From NCBI RefSeq assembly GCF_008119665.1, contig NZ_CP043046.1, forward strand, positions 5,456,001 through 5,520,000: 64,000 bases of DNA, given 5' to 3'. Position 1 is the first letter of the stretch. Every line of letters begins with the position of its first letter. Source of the DNA: Pigmentiphaga aceris. GTDB taxonomy: Bacteria; Pseudomonadota; Gammaproteobacteria; Burkholderiales; Burkholderiaceae_B. Below the pieces are notes generated by a model. That model had not been told where the DNA came from and ran no database searches. It was given only the letters and a program-made list of their open reading frames with translations. Shown here one piece after another: positions 46,582 to 57,406 of the stretch. A program made the position numbers and the translations under genes.

Positions 46582-47541
46582 TCAACGTCCAGGCTCAGCT
46601 GAGTCGACTTTCTCACCGATTACGGCCTTGAGAGCCTCACTGTGTGCATCAACCCATTGCTCAAATGACGTCAGTGGAATACCCCAGCTTTTTGCTGCGT
46701 GGATGTCCACTTTGTACCCTTCCACGTTATCCCAGACTTGACTGGACACCAGACCCGCACTGTTTCCTTGCGCTCTCGCCATTTCTTCCGTCAGCGATTG
46801 TGCCAATACCTGGCGTCCGGTTCCGATGCTGAGTGTTGATGCAACTTCTTCCATCGTTAAGGACGCCGCAGCGAGATCGATACACTGGCCATTGAAACGT
46901 GCGGGATCGCGAAACGCAGCAACTGCGAATGATGCGATGTCATTGGCGGCAATCATGTCGAGCCGGGTATCGGGAAGGATGGCCGTTGCGATCTTTCCTT
47001 GTGCAAGCGTGGGGTACATGCCGTGCACTTTAGGTGGCAAGAAGTTCTCCATGATCATGGCGGGTTTCAAAATGACCCAGTGCTGAAGGCCGCGTTCAGC
47101 AATCGCGCTATTGACCTCAGACTTGCTCTCCCAGTAGCGCTTCCACCAACGACCGGCATCCCAGCCGACAAAGTTCGTCTGGTCGCCAGCCCTTGCAACG
47201 GAGCTATGGACAAACGTCCTGACATCGGCTCTGTACGCGGCCTCAAGCAGCCGAAGCCCAGTGCGTACCTCACGATCCTGATCGTCTGGATGCGGAGGCA
47301 TTTGCACTGAATAGACACCCTGAACCTTGTCCATCGCCGCTTCAAGACTTTGAACATCGTCAAAATCCCCTTCGACCAACTCGACACCCAAGCTCGCGAG
47401 TGCTTGCGCCTGCGCGGTGCGAGGATCACGGACGAGAGCTTTCACCGAAAACTTGGCACGCACGAGCGCCCTTGCCACCGCTCCGCCCTGCGTCCCAGTT
47501 GCTCCCGTCACAAGAATCGATTCAGAGGGGGTATCAGTCAT
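46582..47541 (-). CDS. NmrA-like NAD(P)-binding protein
   Basis: A 319-residue atypical short-chain dehydrogenase-fold protein. The Gly motif VTGATGTQGGAVARAL (Gly13, Gly16, Gly19) and VYSVQMPPHPDDQDREV place it in the NmrA/HSCARG group, which bind NAD(P)(H) as redox sensors or quinone reductases. The lack of a clear YxxxK active site argues for sensing or unusual reductase chemistry. The ATG complementary to 47539-47541 has CGGAG seven bases upstream. It is divergent from a TetR gene with a palindrome in between, and convergent with the EamA gene. Confidence 0.82.
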   Translation of the reverse strand: MTDTPSESILVTGATGTQGGAVARALVRAKFSVKALVRDPRTAQAQALASLGVELVEGDFDDVQSLEAAMDKVQGVYSVQMPPHPDDQDREVRTGLRLLEAAYRADVRTFVHSSVARAGDQTNFVGWDAGRWWKRYWESKSEVNSAIAERGLQHWVILKPAMIMENFLPPKVHGMYPTLAQGKIATAILPDTRLDMIAANDIASFAVAAFRDPARFNGQCIDLAAASLTMEEVASTLSIGTGRQVLAQSLTEEMARAQGNSAGLVSSQVWDNVEGYKVDIHAAKSWGIPLTSFEQWVDAHSEALKAVIGEKVDSAEPGR

Positions 47542-47583
47542 CGCAACTCCGATAGCAAGGTAAAATTCGATACTACACCGTTT

Positions 47584-47601
47584 CGAAACCATGTGGTTTC
47601 G
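47584..47601. promoter_or_regulatory. Palindromic operator in the NmrA/TetR divergent gap
   Basis: CGAAACCA (47584-47591) and TGGTTTCG (47594-47601) are exact complements with a two-base centre. The site lies in the 81-base gap between the divergent starts and is very likely the TetR-family regulator's operator, controlling both genes. Confidence 0.75.
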
Positions 47602-47622
47602 CAATAGATATGGAGCCGAACA

Positions 47623-48300
47623 ATGACCACCGAAGTGCGTGTGGAAGAGGGGCAGACTGCGGGCCCCCTGTACCGTAAAGCTGCGGCCGCACGGGGCCGT
47701 CAGCAGGATGTCGGTCGTGACGATCTCATCATTGCTGCGACGCTCGCCCTGCTTGGCGAGCGTGGGTACGACGCGCTGACGATGTCAGAGGTAGCCGTTC
47801 GTGCCGGGGTATCCAAAGCGACCCTCTATCGCCGCTGGACTGCCAAGCCTGAACTGGTGGCGGACGCCGTCTCGACCATCGGGTTCGCGGCTGCACCAGC
47901 CTATCCGGGCACATCCGCAAGAGATGATTTGTTGGCGCTGCTAATGCATGCAAGTGCATGCGCTGATCGGCCCCACCTGTTGAAGGTCGCAATAGAAGCC
48001 GCCAAGTCCTCACTGGCGCTGGGTGCGATCTTGCGGGCACGGTTTGTCGCGTTTATCCGGCGCGAATTGGAGGGGATCGCCCAACGAGCCCTTGAGGAAG
48101 GCTCCCTGCCACTCACTGAACCCGAACTGGCGGCGTTGACAGATACAACCGTTGCATTGTTGATCTACCTGTCGGACAGCCCTGATCGCCCCGGAGAAGG
48201 GGGGCGATTGGAGAATCTTGTGGATAACGTCCTATTAGTCTTAATTGCTAAAAAAGAAGCGTGTCTGGTAGCCGCTGACCAATCGGGCTCATCCATTTGA
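47623..48300 (+). CDS. TetR/AcrR-family regulator of the NmrA-like gene
   Basis: A 225-residue repressor. The helix-turn-helix (LLGERGYDALTMSEVAVRAG, then VSKATLYRRWTAKPEL) lies near residues 42-80. The C-terminal region is typical of the TetR_C group (APAYPGTSARDDLLALLMHA). The first 30 residues are hydrophilic. ATG 47623 has GGAG seven bases upstream. It is divergent from the NmrA-like gene. Confidence 0.87.
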   Translation: MTTEVRVEEGQTAGPLYRKAAAARGRQQDVGRDDLIIAATLALLGERGYDALTMSEVAVRAGVSKATLYRRWTAKPELVADAVSTIGFAAAPAYPGTSARDDLLALLMHASACADRPHLLKVAIEAAKSSLALGAILRARFVAFIRRELEGIAQRALEEGSLPLTEPELAALTDTTVALLIYLSDSPDRPGEGGRLENLVDNVLLVLIAKKEACLVAADQSGSSI

Positions 48301-48321
48301 ATTGCGGCACAGCTGATCAGG

Positions 48322-48726
48322 TCAGGCGGGAACACGCAAGGGGGGTTGAGCGGAGATTCCGTCATTACCGTCTGACTGAATCATGTTCTTCTCGGCCCAC
48401 TCCACCATGGCTCGCATCACCGGCAGCATGTCCCGGCCTGCCAACGTGAGGCTGTAAGTGACATAGGGCGGCACGACCGGTCTGGCTTCGCGCGTCAGCA
48501 GACCATCAGCCTCCAGTTGTTTGAGCTGCTGAATGAATACTTTCTCAGTAATGCCAGGCATGCGCCTGCGAAGTTCGCTATAGCGCATGTCGCCAAACGA
48601 CAGCTCGTAGATGATGACCGGCTTCCAATACCCACCAATGCGCTCCATCACATACGTAACGGGACAGACCTCAAGCACAGACTTCTTGTTTTTCTGGACA
48701 GTGGAGCGTTCTTTGATGGCAGTCAT
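48322..48726 (-). CDS. HxlR-family transcriptional regulator
   Basis: A 134-residue winged-helix regulator with the family core CPVTYVMERIGGYWKPVIIY, RYSELRRRMPGITEKVF and LTREARPVVPPYVTYSLT. Cys near residue 24 sits at the position of the redox-sensing Cys of HxlR proteins such as YodB and HypR. It is divergent from an old-yellow-enzyme gene, as in several quinone/aldehyde-responsive pairs. The ATG complementary to 48724-48726 is used; a GTG three codons upstream is possible. Confidence 0.87.
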   Translation of the reverse strand: MTAIKERSTVQKNKKSVLEVCPVTYVMERIGGYWKPVIIYELSFGDMRYSELRRRMPGITEKVFIQQLKQLEADGLLTREARPVVPPYVTYSLTLAGRDMLPVMRAMVEWAEKNMIQSDGNDGISAQPPLRVPA

Positions 48727-48747
48727 ATCACACACTCTGGGGTAGGT

Positions 48748-48765
48748 ACTTCCAAAAAGGGAAGT
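48748..48765. promoter_or_regulatory. Inverted repeat in the HxlR/ene-reductase gap
   Basis: ACTTCC (48748-48753) and GGAAGT (48760-48765) face each other across AAAAAG in the 84-base divergent gap. Spacing and the TACTT/AAGTG ends fit HxlR-family operators. A second small repeat, GAGTCA/TGACTC, lies at about 48775-48791. Confidence 0.5.
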
Positions 48766-48810
48766 GTAAACCTAGAGTCATGGCTTGACTCACGCCAAGA
48801 ATTGAACGCC

Positions 48811-49899
48811 ATGAGCGCTTCCATGCTTTTCACGCCCTTCCAAGTCGGTGCCCTGACGCTTCCCAACCGCATCATCATGGCACCGATGACGCGCAGTCGC
48901 GCCCAGCGCCCTGGCAATGTACCGACCCCGTCCACTGCGATCTACTACGCGCAGCGAGCCACCGCAGGTCTGATCATCAGCGAAGGCTCCCAAATTTCCG
49001 CCCAGGCAGTGGGCTACATTGACACGCCCGGTATCCACTCGGCCGAGCAGGTGGCAGGCTGGAAGCTGGTCACTGAAGCGGTTCATGCTGCCGGCGGCCG
49101 CATCTTCCTTCAGCTATGGCACGTGGGAGCCATCTCACATCCGTACTTTCACAACGGAGCCCTGCCGGTGGCACCTTCCGCCGTGAAGCCCACGGCCACC
49201 GCCTTCACGGGCAACGGCATGGAAGAGGTGCCTACGCCTCGCGCCCTCGACACCCACGAGGTGAAAGCCATCGTGGAGGACTTCCGCCAAGCAGCCAAGA
49301 ATGCTCAAGCCGCTGGCTTCGACGGCGTTGAAGTCCACGGTGCCAACGGCTTCCTCATCGACCAGTTCCTGCAAAGCGGCACGAACCTGCGTACAGACGA
49401 ATACGGCGGCAGCCTTGAGAATCGCGCCCGCTTTGCACTTGAAGTGGTGCAGGCCGCAGTAGATGTGTTTGGAGCCGACCGCGTGGGCTACAAGATGTCC
49501 CCGAGTGCGAACCTGGGCGGAATCTCAGATGCGGACCCACTGGCTACCTTCAGCTATCTGACTGGGCAGCTTGAACGCTTCGGGCTGGCGTACCTGCATG
49601 TGATGGAGGCGCTGCCTGGCCATTTCATGGCCCCTAAAGAAAGCAAGGGGCCGATAGCGCCCGCTCTGCGCAAGATCTTCACCGGCCCATTTATCCTTAA
49701 TGGGGGCTACACCAAAGAAGTAGCAGAACGCGCATTAAGTTTGCATGAAGCAAACCTCATTTCATTCGGCGTGCCGTTCATCGCAAACCCGGATCTGGTG
49801 GCGCGCTACCGGACCGATACCCCGCTCAGCCAGGCAGATCCCAGCACGTTCTACGGTGGTACGGATAAAGGCTACGTGGACTACCCGTCATCTGAATAA
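48811..49899 (+). CDS. Old yellow enzyme family alkene reductase (NemA-like)
   Basis: A 362-residue FMN enzyme reducing activated C=C bonds such as N-ethylmaleimide or quinone-type electrophiles with NAD(P)H. It begins LFTPFQVGALTLPNRIIMAP, the OYE start. The substrate-anion pair is His176/Asn179 (VEVHGANG), and RTDEYGGSLENR gives the proton-donor Tyr region. LQLWHVGAISH has Ala where many homologues have Arg. ATG 48811 starts the conserved part; the frame extends far upstream through hxlR without support. It is divergent from hxlR, hence probably electrophile-inducible. Confidence 0.9.
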   Translation: MSASMLFTPFQVGALTLPNRIIMAPMTRSRAQRPGNVPTPSTAIYYAQRATAGLIISEGSQISAQAVGYIDTPGIHSAEQVAGWKLVTEAVHAAGGRIFLQLWHVGAISHPYFHNGALPVAPSAVKPTATAFTGNGMEEVPTPRALDTHEVKAIVEDFRQAAKNAQAAGFDGVEVHGANGFLIDQFLQSGTNLRTDEYGGSLENRARFALEVVQAAVDVFGADRVGYKMSPSANLGGISDADPLATFSYLTGQLERFGLAYLHVMEALPGHFMAPKESKGPIAPALRKIFTGPFILNGGYTKEVAERALSLHEANLISFGVPFIANPDLVARYRTDTPLSQADPSTFYGGTDKGYVDYPSSE

Positions 49900-50029
49900 C
49901 CAGCGTGCAGAAAGCTGACGTGTGCTGCAAGCCCTGAAGGCTGATGACTTGATGGGAGGTCGTTACGCACCACGGGAACCAGACGCTGCGTGCTGAACCC
50001 CCATCATCGCAGCGCCATGCTTCCCATAT

Positions 50030-51367
50030 TCACACCAGCGCCGCCACCGGTGCAGGCATCGCCGCTGCGTACTTGCCAATCGCCGACAAGACCGCCTGCG
50101 CTTCGTCCTTGATGCGCAGCACTTTGTCCCGCGCATCCTGCGTCAAGGACACGCTGTGGCGAGCGTCCTGCAAAATATCTTCGATGTGCTTGACCGCGTC
50201 CTGCGTCAGTTGCTGGGTGTCTTTCACCACCCGGGCAATCTCGCTGGTCGATGAACTGGTGCGCTCTGCCAGGTTGCGTACTTCATCGGCCACCACCGCA
50301 AAGCCCCGGCCGTGCTCCCCTGCGCGCGCCGCTTCGATCGCTGCATTCAAGGCCAGCAGATTGGTACGATCGGCAATGGCGCGAATGGTCTGCACGATTG
50401 CCGTGATGCGTGCCGAGTTCGCCCCCAGGGTCTGGATGTTCACGCTGGCTTCTTCGATGCGTTCGGCCATGTGCCGGATCTCGTCGGCAGTCTGGTTGAT
50501 GCTGCTGACGCCATCGGCGTACAGGGATTCCGATTCCTGCGAGGTCTGGTAGGCCAGCTTGGCGCTTTCGGCGTTCTGCGCCTCCTGGATCACCTGATTG
50601 CTGACGTCGTAGGCGAACTTGATCACCGACACCACGCGCCCGGAACAATCCAGCACCGGGTTGTAGCTGGCCTGCAGCCAGCACGTGGAACCATCGCTGC
50701 GAATGCGCTGGATGCGCCCGGAATAGAACTCGCCTTGCTTCAGCTGTTGCCACAAGGTGGCGTATTCAGGGCTGCGGGCATAGGCCTCGTTGCAGAAGAT
50801 ACGGTGATGGGCACCCACCACCTGTTCAAGCGAATAACCGGTAGCCGCCAGGAAGTTTTCGTTCGCATCCACAATCACGCCGTCGGCCGTGAATTCGATC
50901 ACGGCCATCGACCGGGTAATTGCCGACAGACGTGCCTTGGTGGCTGCTTCAGCCTTCACACGCGCCGTAATATCGGTGGCAAACTTGATCACGCCAACCA
51001 CGTTACCCGCAGCATCAAGCAAGGGGTTGTAGGTGGCTTCAAGCCACAGGTAGCTGCCGTCGCGTGTCACGCGGCGCACACGGCCAGCATAGAACTCACC
51101 CCGGCGCAGTGCAGCCCAGAACTCGGTGTACTCGGCGCTGGCCGCATAGTCCTTGTCGCAGAATTCATGATGGCGCTTGCCGATCAAGTCGTCGCCATGC
51201 TCGTAACCCAAGGCATGCGCCACGTTCTCGTTGGCGGCCGTGACGCAACCGGTCAGATCGAATTCAATCACCGCTGTAGAGCGATCCAGCGCAGTACGAA
51301 CCGCGTGTTGGCGTTGAACCTTGACCTGCAGATCTTCGATCTTGCGCTTGCCCGTATTTCCGAACAT
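50030..51367 (-). CDS. Soluble PAS-PAS chemoreceptor (BdlA-like), copy 1
   Basis: A 445-residue cytoplasmic receptor without membrane helices. Two PAS domains occur in tandem (about 20-145 and 150-265), each with the element HHxxFC ([11 protein letters not shown] and [11 protein letters not shown]) and [16 protein letters not shown]. An MCP signalling domain follows with tip [20 protein letters not shown]. Only about 90 residues follow the tip, so the C-terminal helix is short. This architecture matches BdlA of Pseudomonas, a biofilm-dispersal receptor. The ATG complementary to 51365-51367 has AGGGGA upstream. Confidence 0.87.
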   Translation of the reverse strand: MFGNTGKRKIEDLQVKVQRQHAVRTALDRSTAVIEFDLTGCVTAANENVAHALGYEHGDDLIGKRHHEFCDKDYAASAEYTEFWAALRRGEFYAGRVRRVTRDGSYLWLEATYNPLLDAAGNVVGVIKFATDITARVKAEAATKARLSAITRSMAVIEFTADGVIVDANENFLAATGYSLEQVVGAHHRIFCNEAYARSPEYATLWQQLKQGEFYSGRIQRIRSDGSTCWLQASYNPVLDCSGRVVSVIKFAYDVSNQVIQEAQNAESAKLAYQTSQESESLYADGVSSINQTADEIRHMAERIEEASVNIQTLGANSARITAIVQTIRAIADRTNLLALNAAIEAARAGEHGRGFAVVADEVRNLAERTSSSTSEIARVVKDTQQLTQDAVKHIEDILQDARHSVSLTQDARDKVLRIKDEAQAVLSAIGKYAAAMPAPVAALV

Positions 51368-51600
51368 AGAGTCCCCTGACCACTTGAGCGCGATGCGCAC
51401 GTTGCTGGCGACATCGCAGCAACGCGCTATCCCCGACACGAGGATTCATGCGCGTGAAAACAAGTCTAAGTCGGGGTTCGGGCAGGGAGTCTGACGTGTT
51501 CTGACAATGCGTTGCGGCCATGTTGCGCTGCGTTGCAACGATGCCGAAAGGCCATGCATCACGGGTCGAAAGACCCGTGAAAAAACCTGGGATTCGCCCG

Positions 51601-52800
51601 TCAGGGCAACACGGGAAACACGGTTCGCGTCGTCTTGTCGAGCGTCAGGAACGGGACTGTCGGTGCCATGCTCTGCGTCACCAAGCCGGCATCGAGCACG
51701 GCATCGCCAACCGTTACTTCCTGCGTGTCGGACAAGCTTCTGTCAACGATCCAGGGGGCCAGGCGCATGGCATGCGCTGCTGCCAGCGTCACACTGCTTT
51801 CACCGGTGACCACGTACGCACCCGGGCAACGCTGCGATGCCTGCCATACCGGTGACCCGTCCGGTGCGCCGATTCTGGGGGCCTGCCAGCTGTGGGTCAG
51901 ATGTACGCGTCCCAGGTGCGGGAAGGTGCGCAAGCCTTGCAGCACCATCTCACCCATCGAATCCAGCGATGCACCCGCCAAGCCGGCATCTTCCACCGCA
52001 TCACCAAAGCAGATGCTGCCGTCATTGAATTGGCGCACCGTGTTGGTCGGATAAGGCAGGAACGGCGCAATCGGCTGGCTCAGCAGCACGCGACCGCCAC
52101 GCTGCCGGAACACAGGCATCAACATGCCGACATGGGCGGCCAGGCGTCGATTGTCCAGCCCGGCGGCCAGCACGATCTTGCGCGCCCGCCACACACTGGT
52201 GGCCGTGCGAAGTTGGAAAGTACCCTGCAGATGACGGATCGACCCCACGTGCTGATCCTGGTGAATCACCACGCCACGCTGCTGGCAGCAGATACGCAAT
52301 GCGCGCAACAGTTCAGCAGGGTCGACCTGGCCATCCATGGCCGTGAAGCTCGCACCCACGACCTCGGGTCCGATCTCGGGCAGTCGAGCCTTCAGCGATT
52401 GCCGGTCCAGCATCTCGAACGGATAGTCGCCATCCACGCTGTCTTGCAGCGCTTGCATCAGCTGGCCGCGACGTTGCAGGTCTTCGTCGGAAAAACAGAA
52501 GAAAAATCCGCCGGGCTGCTGCAACAGCGGCCCAATCCCGGCCTCATCACACAATGCGCGATCAAAGCGCGACCACTGTCTGACCGATTCACGGCGCCAG
52601 CGTGCCTGTGCAGGCCCGCCCGCTGCTTTGCCCTGAACCCAGATCAGCGAAGAATTGCTGTGCGACGGGTCTGCCTCCAGCTCGCTTTCGTCGAGCACGG
52701 CAACCTGTGCACCCTGGCGAGCAGCGCCATAGGCAATGGACAGCCCTACGATGCCACCACCAACCACCAGTATGTCCGGAACGTTCGGCATATCGCTCAT
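51601..52800 (-). CDS. FAD-dependent oxidoreductase (DAO family)
   Basis: A 399-residue flavoprotein with the Rossmann motif ILVVGGGIVGLSIAYGAARQ near the N-terminus and a C-terminal FAD-binding segment (GAYVVTGESSVTLAAAHAM). It resembles glycine/D-amino-acid oxidase-type or opine dehydrogenase-type subunits. HSNSSLIWVQGKAAG replaces the usual NGG loop. The substrate is unknown. It lies between two soluble chemoreceptor genes, in the same direction as the first. The ATG is complementary to 52798-52800. Confidence 0.78.
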   Translation of the reverse strand: MSDMPNVPDILVVGGGIVGLSIAYGAARQGAQVAVLDESELEADPSHSNSSLIWVQGKAAGGPAQARWRRESVRQWSRFDRALCDEAGIGPLLQQPGGFFFCFSDEDLQRRGQLMQALQDSVDGDYPFEMLDRQSLKARLPEIGPEVVGASFTAMDGQVDPAELLRALRICCQQRGVVIHQDQHVGSIRHLQGTFQLRTATSVWRARKIVLAAGLDNRRLAAHVGMLMPVFRQRGGRVLLSQPIAPFLPYPTNTVRQFNDGSICFGDAVEDAGLAGASLDSMGEMVLQGLRTFPHLGRVHLTHSWQAPRIGAPDGSPVWQASQRCPGAYVVTGESSVTLAAAHAMRLAPWIVDRSLSDTQEVTVGDAVLDAGLVTQSMAPTVPFLTLDKTTRTVFPVLP

Positions 52801-53067
52801 CCGGCAACACCACCTGTACGACCGCTGTCGACACGATGGCTTGGTTGTTCAATGCCCCGATCTTGGGCGTCGCGGGAATGTCGGTCAACCGACAAAATCT
52901 GACGACGCAGCCATAAAGATGGGAAGCAGATCATCCGCCAAGCCCCTGCCCCTCTGGCACGCGAAATACATGAAGTTTCAATAAAACGCAGACCGCGCGA
53001 GTGTGACAGAACCGTTGTCACCCTTGCCGTGGCACCACACTGACGAGTAGACAAGCGTTCGCCCCTT

Positions 53068-53853
53068 TCAAGACCGGTAATCGTTGTCGGACGATTCGAT
53101 CAACTGCAAGGCGGCCTTCCAGGCCATCTGCATGATCTCGGGCGATTCTTCGCGGTTGAACTGCGAGGCCGTCAATTGGCGAACCGCTTCCGAGGGCAAG
53201 CGCAGCTTCACGCCACCTGACAGTGCCTGAACCTGCGCCTGGCAGGCACGTTCAAGAAAATAGATTTCGTGGAAAGCCTCGGCCACATTGCCGCCCCCCA
53301 CGAGCAGGCCATGATTGCGCAGGATCATCGCCTTGTGCGGCCCCAGGTCATTGACCAGCCGGACCTTCTCGGCCGGGTTCAGCGCAATGCCTTCGTAGTC
53401 GTGATAGCCCAGTTTGCCGTAGAACTTCAGCGCGTGCTGGCTGATCGGCATCAGGCCATCTTCCATCGCCGACACGGCGATGCCGGCAGCGGTATGGGTA
53501 TGGATCACGAAACTCAGGTCCGGGCGCGCCATGTGCACGGCGGAATGAATCGTGAACCCCGCCGCGTTGACCCGAAAGCGCGACGGATCGGACTCTGCAC
53601 GCGGGTCGATGACCTTGCCCACATGATCGATCTTCACCAGGTCCGACGCCCGCATCTTCTCGAACAGCACGCCGTAGCGATTGATCAGGAAGGTGGGATG
53701 CTCGCCCGGCAGCTTGGCCGTGATGTGCGTGTCGATCAGATCGGTCATGCGGAAATGCGCGATCAGGCGATACAGTGCCGCCAGTTCGATGCGAATACGC
53801 GCCTCGTCGGCCGACATGTCGGTTGCGGGCGAAGGGGAAGTCGGGGATGACAT
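53068..53853 (-). CDS. Class II aldolase/adducin-family protein
   Basis: A 261-residue protein of the fuculose-phosphate aldolase fold. The zinc histidines are seen in VIHTHTAAG (His118, His120) with a third in LRNHGLLVGGG; RYGVLFEKMRASDLVKID supplies the substrate loop. Members include sugar-phosphate aldolases and decarboxylases, and many have unknown substrates. The N-terminus has a short Ser/Pro tail. The ATG is complementary to 53851-53853. The gene lies between the FAD oxidoreductase and the second soluble chemoreceptor. Confidence 0.82.
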   Translation of the reverse strand: MSSPTSPSPATDMSADEARIRIELAALYRLIAHFRMTDLIDTHITAKLPGEHPTFLINRYGVLFEKMRASDLVKIDHVGKVIDPRAESDPSRFRVNAAGFTIHSAVHMARPDLSFVIHTHTAAGIAVSAMEDGLMPISQHALKFYGKLGYHDYEGIALNPAEKVRLVNDLGPHKAMILRNHGLLVGGGNVAEAFHEIYFLERACQAQVQALSGGVKLRLPSEAVRQLTASQFNREESPEIMQMAWKAALQLIESSDNDYRS

Positions 53854-53970
53854 GGTCGCTCTGAAAACCAGAAGTGGTATGCGCCAGATTGGACTATTTC
53901 ACCGGCCCGGACAATCGCAAAACTGCGAATGATTGACCTTGACTAATCCGCGCAAGGCTGCGCAATTGCA

Positions 53971-55290
53971 TCAGGTGGACAGCTTGTTCGCGAACTGGCC
54001 GACAGCACTGACAACCTTCTGCGCACCATCCTGAATGTCGACAATCACTTCGCCCGCTTGCGCCGACAGCTCAAGCCCCTGCTGCGCCTGCAGCTTGCCC
54101 TTTTCGATGATGTCCACCGCCTGTTCGGCCAACTTCTGGTTCTGCAATACGACACCCACGATTTCTTCCGTGGCCTGGGTGGTACGCGAGGCCAGCTGAC
54201 GCACTTCGTCTGCCACCACGGCAAATCCACGGCCCTGCTCACCCGCGCGCGCTGCTTCGATCGCCGCGTTCAGCGCCAGCAGATTGGTCTGGTTCGCAAT
54301 GCCGCTGATGCTCTTGATGATGGTGCCGATAATCTGCGACTGGCGATCCAGCGCCGCAATACCTTGCGCAGCAGCTTCCATCTCATCGGCCAGTGCGCGC
54401 ATCACATCGACGGTTTCCTGTACCACGCTGCTGCCCCGCTTGGCTGCGGCATCGGTGTTCTGCGAGGTGCTGTAGGCAATGTCCGCCGCTTCAACAACGG
54501 CCAGTTCGTGGTTCACCTGATCGGTGACGACGGTTGCGAACTTCACGACCTTGTACAGGCGATTGTGGGTATCGGAAATCGGGTTGTAGCTGGCTTCGAG
54601 CCAGACCGTGTTGCCGTGACCATCGACGCGCTTGAAGCGGTCTGCCACGAATTCACCACGGCGAAGTTTTTCCCAGAACTGCTGATACTTCGCAGAGTTC
54701 GCCTCTTCCGGATCGCAGAACATGCGGTGGTGCTTGCCGATGATCTGGTTCTGGGTATAGCCCATTGCCTTCAGGAAGCGGTCGTTCGCGGTCAGTACCT
54801 CGCCAGCCAGGTTGAATTCAATGACGGCCGTCGATCGCTGCAGGGCTTCAATCAGGTTTTCGTGTTCGCGCGCGCTTTCGATCGTCCGGGTCAGATCGCT
54901 GGCGTAGACCGAGATGCTCCTGACCTGCCCGCCATGTCCGCGAACCGGTTGCAAGATCGCCCGCAACCACGATTCACCCGAATCACCTCGTTCGATCTGC
55001 AATGCACCGGCCCAGTGCTTTCCTTCACGGATCGCGCTGCGCATGCGCTCGAAATGTTCGGTATTGCGCTCGGTGCTTGGCACCAGATCGACCAGCTCGC
55101 GGCCAATCAAGCGGTCGGCGGAATGACCCATTTCCCGTTCGAAGTTCTTGTTGGCGGAAACCAGTTTTCCCTGCGGATCGAGGCTGATGAACAGCATCTC
55201 GTTGTCCAGGCTTTCACGCACCTGCAACATGGATGACAGCTCTTCTTTGAGCGTCTCAACTTCTTGCTTCAAACGTCGATTGAAAAACAT
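53971..55290 (-). CDS. Soluble PAS-PAS chemoreceptor (BdlA-like), copy 2
   Basis: A 439-residue cytoplasmic receptor with an N-terminal coiled coil ([16 protein letters not shown]) and a divergent first PAS (about 25-135). The second PAS (about 145-265) carries [12 protein letters not shown] and [11 protein letters not shown]. The MCP domain follows with tip [20 protein letters not shown] and a short C-terminal helix. It lacks transmembrane helices. It is paralogous to the receptor at 50030; the first PAS differs most, suggesting a different signal. The ATG is complementary to 55288-55290. Confidence 0.86.
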   Translation of the reverse strand: MFFNRRLKQEVETLKEELSSMLQVRESLDNEMLFISLDPQGKLVSANKNFEREMGHSADRLIGRELVDLVPSTERNTEHFERMRSAIREGKHWAGALQIERGDSGESWLRAILQPVRGHGGQVRSISVYASDLTRTIESAREHENLIEALQRSTAVIEFNLAGEVLTANDRFLKAMGYTQNQIIGKHHRMFCDPEEANSAKYQQFWEKLRRGEFVADRFKRVDGHGNTVWLEASYNPISDTHNRLYKVVKFATVVTDQVNHELAVVEAADIAYSTSQNTDAAAKRGSSVVQETVDVMRALADEMEAAAQGIAALDRQSQIIGTIIKSISGIANQTNLLALNAAIEAARAGEQGRGFAVVADEVRQLASRTTQATEEIVGVVLQNQKLAEQAVDIIEKGKLQAQQGLELSAQAGEVIVDIQDGAQKVVSAVGQFANKLST

Positions 55291-55716
55291 TGGCCGAATC
55301 TCGATACACGTGCCGACGGATGACCTGGAGCGCAGCAAACGCTATGAGAATCGCCGCCGCTCAAGCCGGTTTTTGTTCGTTCAGCAAGCCCGACGCATCG
55401 TCAAATCGCCAGGAAGAAGCCCCCTTGGCCGACAAGCACGGTGCACAGATATTGCCGTGGCAGGACTACCAATCGGACACCCCGCAGCAACAAACTATCA
55501 CATCTGCACCGGCCCGCCAGAGCCGTTCACGAGCGTTACAGAGCACGCGCGAACTGGTGGGAGAACACCCTGCTTTTCTGCGTTTTAGCGGTTCTGACAC
55601 GGATATTTCTGTCGCTCTTCGACAACATTCTGCGGATGGCATCAAGCCGAAATACGGGCGTCGATATTCATGCGCGGGGTAAGCGATGCAGGCATCGGGT
55701 CGAACAGCACAAAAGC
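55291..55716. other. Non-coding gap between the second soluble chemoreceptor and frmA terminator
   Basis: About 425 bases. Short open frames exist on both strands but none has conserved motifs or a ribosome site. The region should contain the promoter of the chemoreceptor on the minus strand. I see no repeat or RNA gene in it. Confidence 0.4.
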
Positions 55717-55749
55717 AAAAATGCCCACAATCCGAAAGATTGTGGGCAT
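55717..55749 (-). terminator. Intrinsic terminator of frmRA
   Basis: ATGCCCACAATC (55721-55732) pairs with GATTGTGGGCAT (55738-55749) around a five-base loop. On the minus strand a T-rich tract follows directly (TTTTTGCTTTT). It lies 84 bases beyond the frmA stop. Confidence 0.88.
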
Positions 55750-55832
55750 CGTCATCAACCGTGTAGATCGACTCAATCAAACCGATCTACACGCCGATAC
55801 CTGCTTCGTCCAATACCTTGTCCGATACGTCC

Positions 55833-56960
<1,128 letters not shown>

Positions 56961-56991
56961 TCAGGGACAGAGGGGGCTGACGAGGAATCAG

Positions 56992-57273
56992 TCAGCGAAG
57001 GTAGGAGCGCACCAATGACACGGCATCGTCGATCGACGCCCGCTGTGCATCGGTTTCGCCCAGCGGCAGGAATTCCTCGCGCAGGTGGCTTTCCAGCACA
57101 CCCGCCATCAGACCGTTGACTGCGCCACGAACGGCGGCGATCTGCTGCAGCACCGGGCCACACGCCTCGCCGCTTTCCAGAGCCCGCTCAAGCGCGTCGA
57201 TCTGGCCGCGCAAACGACGCACCCGCGTCAACGCACGCTTTTTCTCTTCAGGACTATGGGGCAAGGAATGCAC
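56992..57273 (-). CDS. frmR: FrmR, formaldehyde-sensing repressor (CsoR/RcnR family)
   Basis: A 93-residue all-helical repressor. [20 protein letters not shown] is the family start. Cys38 (GEACGP) and His63 (VLESHL) correspond to the formaldehyde-reactive Cys35 and conserved His60 of E. coli FrmR. The start is GTG complementary to 57271-57273, with no strong ribosome site. It is cotranscribed with frmA and has a palindrome 8 bases upstream of its start that should be its operator. Confidence 0.9.
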   Translation of the reverse strand: MHSLPHSPEEKKRALTRVRRLRGQIDALERALESGEACGPVLQQIAAVRGAVNGLMAGVLESHLREEFLPLGETDAQRASIDDAVSLVRSYLR

Positions 57274-57280
57274 CTATACA

Positions 57281-57299
57281 TATACTCACAGGGAGTATA
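57281..57299. promoter_or_regulatory. Candidate FrmR operator
   Basis: TATACTC (57281-57287) and GAGTATA (57293-57299) form an exact inverted repeat around ACAGG, with a GGG tract at the centre. The AT-flanked G-tract layout is typical of CsoR/RcnR/FrmR operators. It lies 8-26 bases before the frmR GTG. Confidence 0.7.
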
Positions 57300-57406
57300 G
57301 AACATACATGGGGGGAGTATCCAGCCGCTGGTACATCCTTGGTCTGATCTGCCTTCTGACAGACGCGATGCACCGGCGTATGACCTTGCTGAATGACCCA
57401 GCTGAA

